Below, piece after piece: positions 60,138-64,000 of a stretch of 64,000 nucleotides of DNA (positions within the stretch are counted from its first letter, which is position 1; each line of letters starts with the position of its first letter). The DNA comes from Sphingomonas leidyi (GTDB lineage Bacteria; Pseudomonadota; Alphaproteobacteria; Sphingomonadales; Sphingomonadaceae): NCBI RefSeq assembly GCF_011761945.1, contig NZ_JAASQV010000001.1:1240001-1304000 (forward strand). The letters run 5' to 3'. Under the pieces are notes generated by a model. The model was not told where the DNA came from. It worked only from the letters and a program-made list of their open reading frames with translations, and made no database searches. The position numbers and the translations under genes are program-made.

Positions 60138-61850
60138 ATGTCCTTTAGGATTGAATCGGCCGTTCCGAAGATTGTTACGGCAGTTCGTGGCGCATTAATG
60201 TGCACGGTGATGTCGCTGATTTTCTTAAGTGGCCATGCGCATGCGCAACTTATGCCGCCTAGAATGTACACATTGAGTCCAACTGGTGTCGATCGCGCAA
60301 CGGGTAGTTTCGTAACTTCTGTAAAGGATCTCTCTATCGGTGGGATGTCACTTGACAGATCGTATGTAACTGCGGACAGGCCCGGGAATTGGACGTCGAA
60401 TAACTATTTTGGTTATGGCTGGACGCACAATTTCGATATATACGCCAGGCAGGATTACTTCAACGGTCAGGCAACGTCTCTCGTCGGCATTGGTCGATCG
60501 GTCTATAGATTCTCGGGTTGGCCTCCTAGTACCTACCCGGAGATCGATGAGGCCGGTACAACGCTGACATCCGTCGGTGGAGCGATGGTTTTCACGGATC
60601 GCGGGGGAGTGATCTATAGATTTCTCTCTGGAACAGGCCTCGTGAAAGTTTCATCGATTACCTACCCGGACGGAACGGTACTCAATTTTAACTATGTTTC
60701 CGGCTTGCCGAAGACGATCATCAGCAATCGTGGCTATGCGCTGGTTTTTGATTATTCCTCGACGCGCGTGACTTCGGCCTGTGGATACAGCCTCGCTGTG
60801 ACTTATGTCACTACTTCTTCGACGTGCGCGGCGGCCAAGCTAAAGGTTAATTACGGATACACGTCGTCAAGGCTGACCAGCGTGACCGATGTGATGAATA
60901 ACACCGCGAATTATAGCTACGATGCCAACGGCTATCTTTCGTGCCTTACCGATCCTGGTACGACGACTTGCAGAATTACCAACACCAACACGGGTAACGT
61001 GTATACTGGCCAGCCCAACGTAACCGCGCAAGTTACCGCCGACGGAGCAACTTGGGGATTTGAATGCGATTGCGGCGCGTATGAGCTCGCCGTTCCGGAC
61101 GATCCATATCCTCAGGAAGGAAGCAAAGTGACGCAGCCTAACGGCGCCACGTCGGATATGACTTTCGTCCACGGGTCGCCGGTCTACTACAAAAACGAAA
61201 ACGGCCAAGTATATACATCCAGATATGTAGGCCGGACCTTGTTCTCGATCACCTCTCCGGAAGGCAACATCGTCAACTACAGCTACAACGGGAATCTCGT
61301 GGGTAGCAAAACGTCGTTTGTCGCAAAACCTGGCAGTGGCCCCGCGAACGTCGACCAGGACACGAAGGTCTTCCCGGCTTCCTGCTCTAATCCGGCGATT
61401 TGCAATCTGCCGCTGTCGATCACCGACGCGAAGGGCAACCAGACCGACTATGCCTATGCGAGCTGGGGCGGTGTGACGAGCGAGTTGCGGCCGGCGCCCA
61501 CCGTGGGTGCAGCGCGCCCGCTCAAGCTCAACACCTATGTTCAGAAATATGCCTATGTGAAGAATGCTGGCGGGGCATTGGTCGCGGCGGCATCGCCGGT
61601 CTGGGTGTCCGATACCGAGACGATATGCCAGACCTATGCGGGCAGCAGCGCTCTGACTTGTGATCCGGCGGCGCCGATCACGATCACGGCTTACGAATAT
61701 GGCGCGAGCGGCACTGCGGACAATCTGCTGCTGCGCGGCAGGGTGGTTAGTTCGGGCGGGGTGAGTTTGCGCACCTGCTACGGATACGACTGGAAGGGAC
61801 GCAAGATCTCCGAAGCCAGCCCGCGGGCCGGCCTCGCGAGCTGCTCGTAG
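60138..61850 (+). CDS. Secreted Rhs/YD-repeat protein, N-terminal half
   Basis: Protein of about 570 residues. A long signal-like start (hydrophobic segment ending GHAHAQ) is followed by the first module of wall- or surface-type Rhs proteins (YTLSPTGVDRATGSFVTSVKDLSIGG, FGYGWTHNFDIYARQDYF). Several YD-like units follow (FVHGSPVYYKNENGQVYTSRYVG, ISSPEGN-like, NYSYNGN). It ends at a stop after GYDWKGRKISEASPRAGLASCS, and the next gene starts 22 bases later with its own signal peptide. It has no core or toxin domain. ATG 60,138 is the best signal-peptide start; 60,084 and 60,048 are alternatives. GC is lower in the first 1 kb. Confidence 0.8.
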   Translation: MSFRIESAVPKIVTAVRGALMCTVMSLIFLSGHAHAQLMPPRMYTLSPTGVDRATGSFVTSVKDLSIGGMSLDRSYVTADRPGNWTSNNYFGYGWTHNFDIYARQDYFNGQATSLVGIGRSVYRFSGWPPSTYPEIDEAGTTLTSVGGAMVFTDRGGVIYRFLSGTGLVKVSSITYPDGTVLNFNYVSGLPKTIISNRGYALVFDYSSTRVTSACGYSLAVTYVTTSSTCAAAKLKVNYGYTSSRLTSVTDVMNNTANYSYDANGYLSCLTDPGTTTCRITNTNTGNVYTGQPNVTAQVTADGATWGFECDCGAYELAVPDDPYPQEGSKVTQPNGATSDMTFVHGSPVYYKNENGQVYTSRYVGRTLFSITSPEGNIVNYSYNGNLVGSKTSFVAKPGSGPANVDQDTKVFPASCSNPAICNLPLSITDAKGNQTDYAYASWGGVTSELRPAPTVGAARPLKLNTYVQKYAYVKNAGGALVAAASPVWVSDTETICQTYAGSSALTCDPAAPITITAYEYGASGTADNLLLRGRVVSSGGVSLRTCYGYDWKGRKISEASPRAGLASCS

Positions 61851-61872
61851 ACCGTAGGCGGGGGAAGCATCG

Positions 61873-64000
61873 ATGAGGAAGATTGTTACCCGGCTGCTCG
61901 GTGTGGCCGCCCTGTTCATGCCTGTCGCCGCGATGGCGCAGGCCTTGCCGTCGGATTTCACGAGTGCCACGCGCTATGACTTGGCGGATCGCGTCACCGG
62001 CACGATTGCGCCGGACCCGGACGGTGTGGGGCCGCTGCGCTATCTGGCGGTGCGCAACAGCTACGATGCGGCTGGTCGCCTGGTGAAGGTGGAGAAGGGC
62101 CAGCTCGCGGACTGGATGCCGGAAGCCACGGAGCCGAAGGACTGGACTGGCTTCACTATCCACCAGACGGTGGAGACCGTCTATGACGTGATGAGCCGCA
62201 AAACGCACGAGCGGGTGCGCGAGGGGGTCAACGGCCCGATCCATCAGGTAACGCAATACAGCTATGACGCTTTGGGCCGGCTGGAGTGTACGGCGGTGCG
62301 GATGAACCTGGCGGCGTTCGGAAGCCTGCCGGCAAGCGCCTGTGCGTTGGGGGCGGAAGGGAGCCAGGGCCCGGACCGGATCACGAAGAACGTCTATGAC
62401 GCGGCCGGCCAACTGGTGCAGGTGCGCAAGGCCGTGGCTTCGAGCCTGGAGCAGGCCTATGCGACCTACAGCTACACGGCGAACGGCAAGCAGGAATATG
62501 TCGTAGACGCGAACGGCAACAAGGCGCGGCTGGTCTATGACGGGCACGATCGCCAGGTGCAGTGGCAATTCCCCTCGGCGAGCGCGCCGGGCGGCTACAA
62601 TCCCTCGACGCCTGCCAATGCGCTGGCGACGGCGGGCGCGGTCAACGCCAACGACCGCGAGGAATATGGCTATGACGCGAACGGCAACCGCACGTCGCTG
62701 AGGAAGCGCGACGGGCGGGTGTTCGGCTATACCTTCGACGCGCTCAACCGGATGAGCTCGAAGATCGTGCCGACGGCGTGCGTGGCGGGCTATGCCTGCA
62801 CCAGCGTGAACCCCTCGGCGACGCGCAGCGTCTATTACAGCTACGATCTGCGCGGCCTGCAGACGGCGGCGCGGTTCGACAGCGCGAGCGGCGCGGATGC
62901 AGTGACCAACGGCTATGACGGGTTCGGGCGACTGACATCGAGCACCACCAGCATGGCCGGGGTGAGCCGCAGCCTGAGCTATCAATATGATGCCGACGGC
63001 AACCGGACGCGGATCACCCATCCGGACGGCAATGTCTTCACCTATGCCTATGACGGTCTCGACCGGCCGGTGGACACCTATGAGAGCGGGCTGTACCAGC
63101 GGCTGCATTTCGATTGGGACAGCCAGGGGCGCCGCTGGGGCGAATGGCGCGGTTCGGTCTTCTCGACCTATGGCTATGATCCGATCTCGCGGCCGGCGAG
63201 CATCACCCATGACCTGGCCGGCTCGGCCTATGATGTGACGACGTCTCTCGGCTATAATCCGGCAAGCCAGATCGTCAGCAGGACGCGGTCCAACGATGCC
63301 TATGCGTTCACGGGTTTCGTGAACGTCAATCGAGGCTATGCGCCGAACGGGCTCAACCAATATGCGAGCGTGGCCGGCACCGGCTTCGGCTATGATGCCA
63401 ATGGCAACCTGATCTCGGATGGCACTACCAGCTACGCCTATGACGCCGAGAACCGGCTGGTCGCGAACTCGGCGGGCGTGAACCTGGTCTATGATCCGCT
63501 GGGGCGGCTCTACCAGGTCTATCGGGCCGGAGTGAGCGATACGCGCTTCCTCTATGACGGCGACCAGCTCACGGTCGAATATGACGGGTCGGGCAATCTG
63601 CTGCGGCGCTATGTGCACAGTGTTGGCGAAGACGATCCGATGCTCTGGTACGAGGGGGCATCGCTCGCCGACCTGCGCAGCATGCAGGTCGATCATCAGG
63701 GCTCGATCGTGTCGGTCGCCGATGCCAGCGGCAACAAGCTCGCGATCAACAGTTATGATGAATATGGCATCCCGGGGGCGGGCAACATGGGCAGGTTCCA
63801 ATATACCGGCCAGGCCTGGATCCCCGAACTGGGCATGTATCACTACAAGGCCCGCATCTACTCGCCCACCCTCGGGCGGTTCCTGCAGACCGACCCCATC
63901 GGGTATCAGGATCAGGTCAATCTCTATGCTTATGTCGGGAATGATCCGGTCAACGGCAGAGACCCGACAGGCAATTTTGCCGAGGATTTCAGTTTGGTGG
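61873..64000 (+). CDS. Secreted Rhs protein with core domain (cut by window end)
   Basis: At least 709 residues, open at the right edge. A signal peptide ([24 protein letters not shown]) leads into about fifteen YD repeats with typical YDALGRL, YDANGNR and YDGLDRP units. The Rhs-associated core appears near the end: [64 protein letters not shown] and DPTG, after which the variable tip begins (FAEDFSLV). The repeats should form a closed shell around the C-terminal tip. The tip lies beyond the window, so its activity cannot be judged. Confidence 0.93.
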   Translation, partial: MRKIVTRLLGVAALFMPVAAMAQALPSDFTSATRYDLADRVTGTIAPDPDGVGPLRYLAVRNSYDAAGRLVKVEKGQLADWMPEATEPKDWTGFTIHQTVETVYDVMSRKTHERVREGVNGPIHQVTQYSYDALGRLECTAVRMNLAAFGSLPASACALGAEGSQGPDRITKNVYDAAGQLVQVRKAVASSLEQAYATYSYTANGKQEYVVDANGNKARLVYDGHDRQVQWQFPSASAPGGYNPSTPANALATAGAVNANDREEYGYDANGNRTSLRKRDGRVFGYTFDALNRMSSKIVPTACVAGYACTSVNPSATRSVYYSYDLRGLQTAARFDSASGADAVTNGYDGFGRLTSSTTSMAGVSRSLSYQYDADGNRTRITHPDGNVFTYAYDGLDRPVDTYESGLYQRLHFDWDSQGRRWGEWRGSVFSTYGYDPISRPASITHDLAGSAYDVTTSLGYNPASQIVSRTRSNDAYAFTGFVNVNRGYAPNGLNQYASVAGTGFGYDANGNLISDGTTSYAYDAENRLVANSAGVNLVYDPLGRLYQVYRAGVSDTRFLYDGDQLTVEYDGSGNLLRRYVHSVGEDDPMLWYEGASLADLRSMQVDHQGSIVSVADASGNKLAINSYDEYGIPGAGNMGRFQYTGQAWIPELGMYHYKARIYSPTLGRFLQTDPIGYQDQVNLYAYVGNDPVNGRDPTGNFAEDFSLV

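Noticed and set aside
61747..63843. A 698-codon minus-strand frame opposite the second Rhs gene
   Set aside because: It is the reverse of YD-repeat coding sequence; the plus strand shows a signal peptide, YD repeats and the Rhs core.
62000..63900. DNA repeats in the Rhs gene as a tandem-repeat array
   Set aside because: The similarity is at the protein level (YD units) with diverged DNA; it is explained by the coding sequence.

Overview
The window looks like a chromosomal segment of a high-GC alphaproteobacterium, most likely a sphingomonad. The protein sequences, the DUF736/DUF2840/DUF932 backbone of the mobile element and the two-piece Rhs locus all read like Sphingomonadaceae. This assignment comes from recognising the sequences; no search was run.

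Positions 1 to about 36,000 are one integrated conjugative element with a Tn4371-like backbone, plus cargo. Almost all of the backbone is on the minus strand. Reading leftwards from 20 kb it runs: DUF736, DUF932, a membrane protein, DUF2285 proteins, an AlpA-type factor, repA, an iteron/DnaA-box origin, parA, a ribbon-helix-helix protein, DUF2840, the pilin-maturation peptidase traF, a second DUF736, a lytic transglycosylase, a DUF3363 relaxase, the coupling protein traG, a CopG-like protein, and trbB-C-D-E-J-K-L. trbL runs off the left edge, so trbF, trbG and trbI are presumably outside. The element therefore combines a plasmid-type replication and partition module with a complete-looking transfer system. 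No integrase lies in the window. The right boundary is inferred to be the 3' end of a tRNA-Lys gene (36,008-36,083), next to a cluster of CGATTACG repeats.

Two cargo zones carry likely anti-phage genes. At 20.6-24.8 kb a SIR2 protein, a HerA-type ATPase and a DEDDh exonuclease form a tightly overlapping operon. The SIR2-HerA pair is a known defence type; the overlapping exonuclease is the unusual part. At 29.0-34.6 kb an IetA-like AAA ATPase and an IetS-like subtilase are followed, in the same direction and with minimal gaps or overlaps, by an unrecognised 295-residue protein and a DUF3800-like protein. This four-gene arrangement is the best candidate for an under-described system. A large ParB-like protein, a histone-H1-like protein and a CoiA-like nuclease sit around these zones. 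An IS5-type element lies upstream of ietA.

From 36 kb rightwards the content is core chromosome: the elongasome cluster mreB-mreC-mreD-mrdA-rodA, divergent mutL, two tandem CAP-domain genes, rpsF-rpsR-rplI, a beta-helix protein, secreted proteins, and the fatty-acid cluster fabD-fabG-acpP-fabF-mltG. A GxxExxY gene bounded by inverted repeats interrupts the fab cluster. An S10 carboxypeptidase-like protein and a truncated globin follow. The last 5.5 kb is a lower-GC polymorphic-toxin/Rhs locus: a probable toxin-immunity pair on the minus strand, then a tiny YD-repeat protein and two large secreted Rhs proteins on the plus strand, the last cut by the window end.
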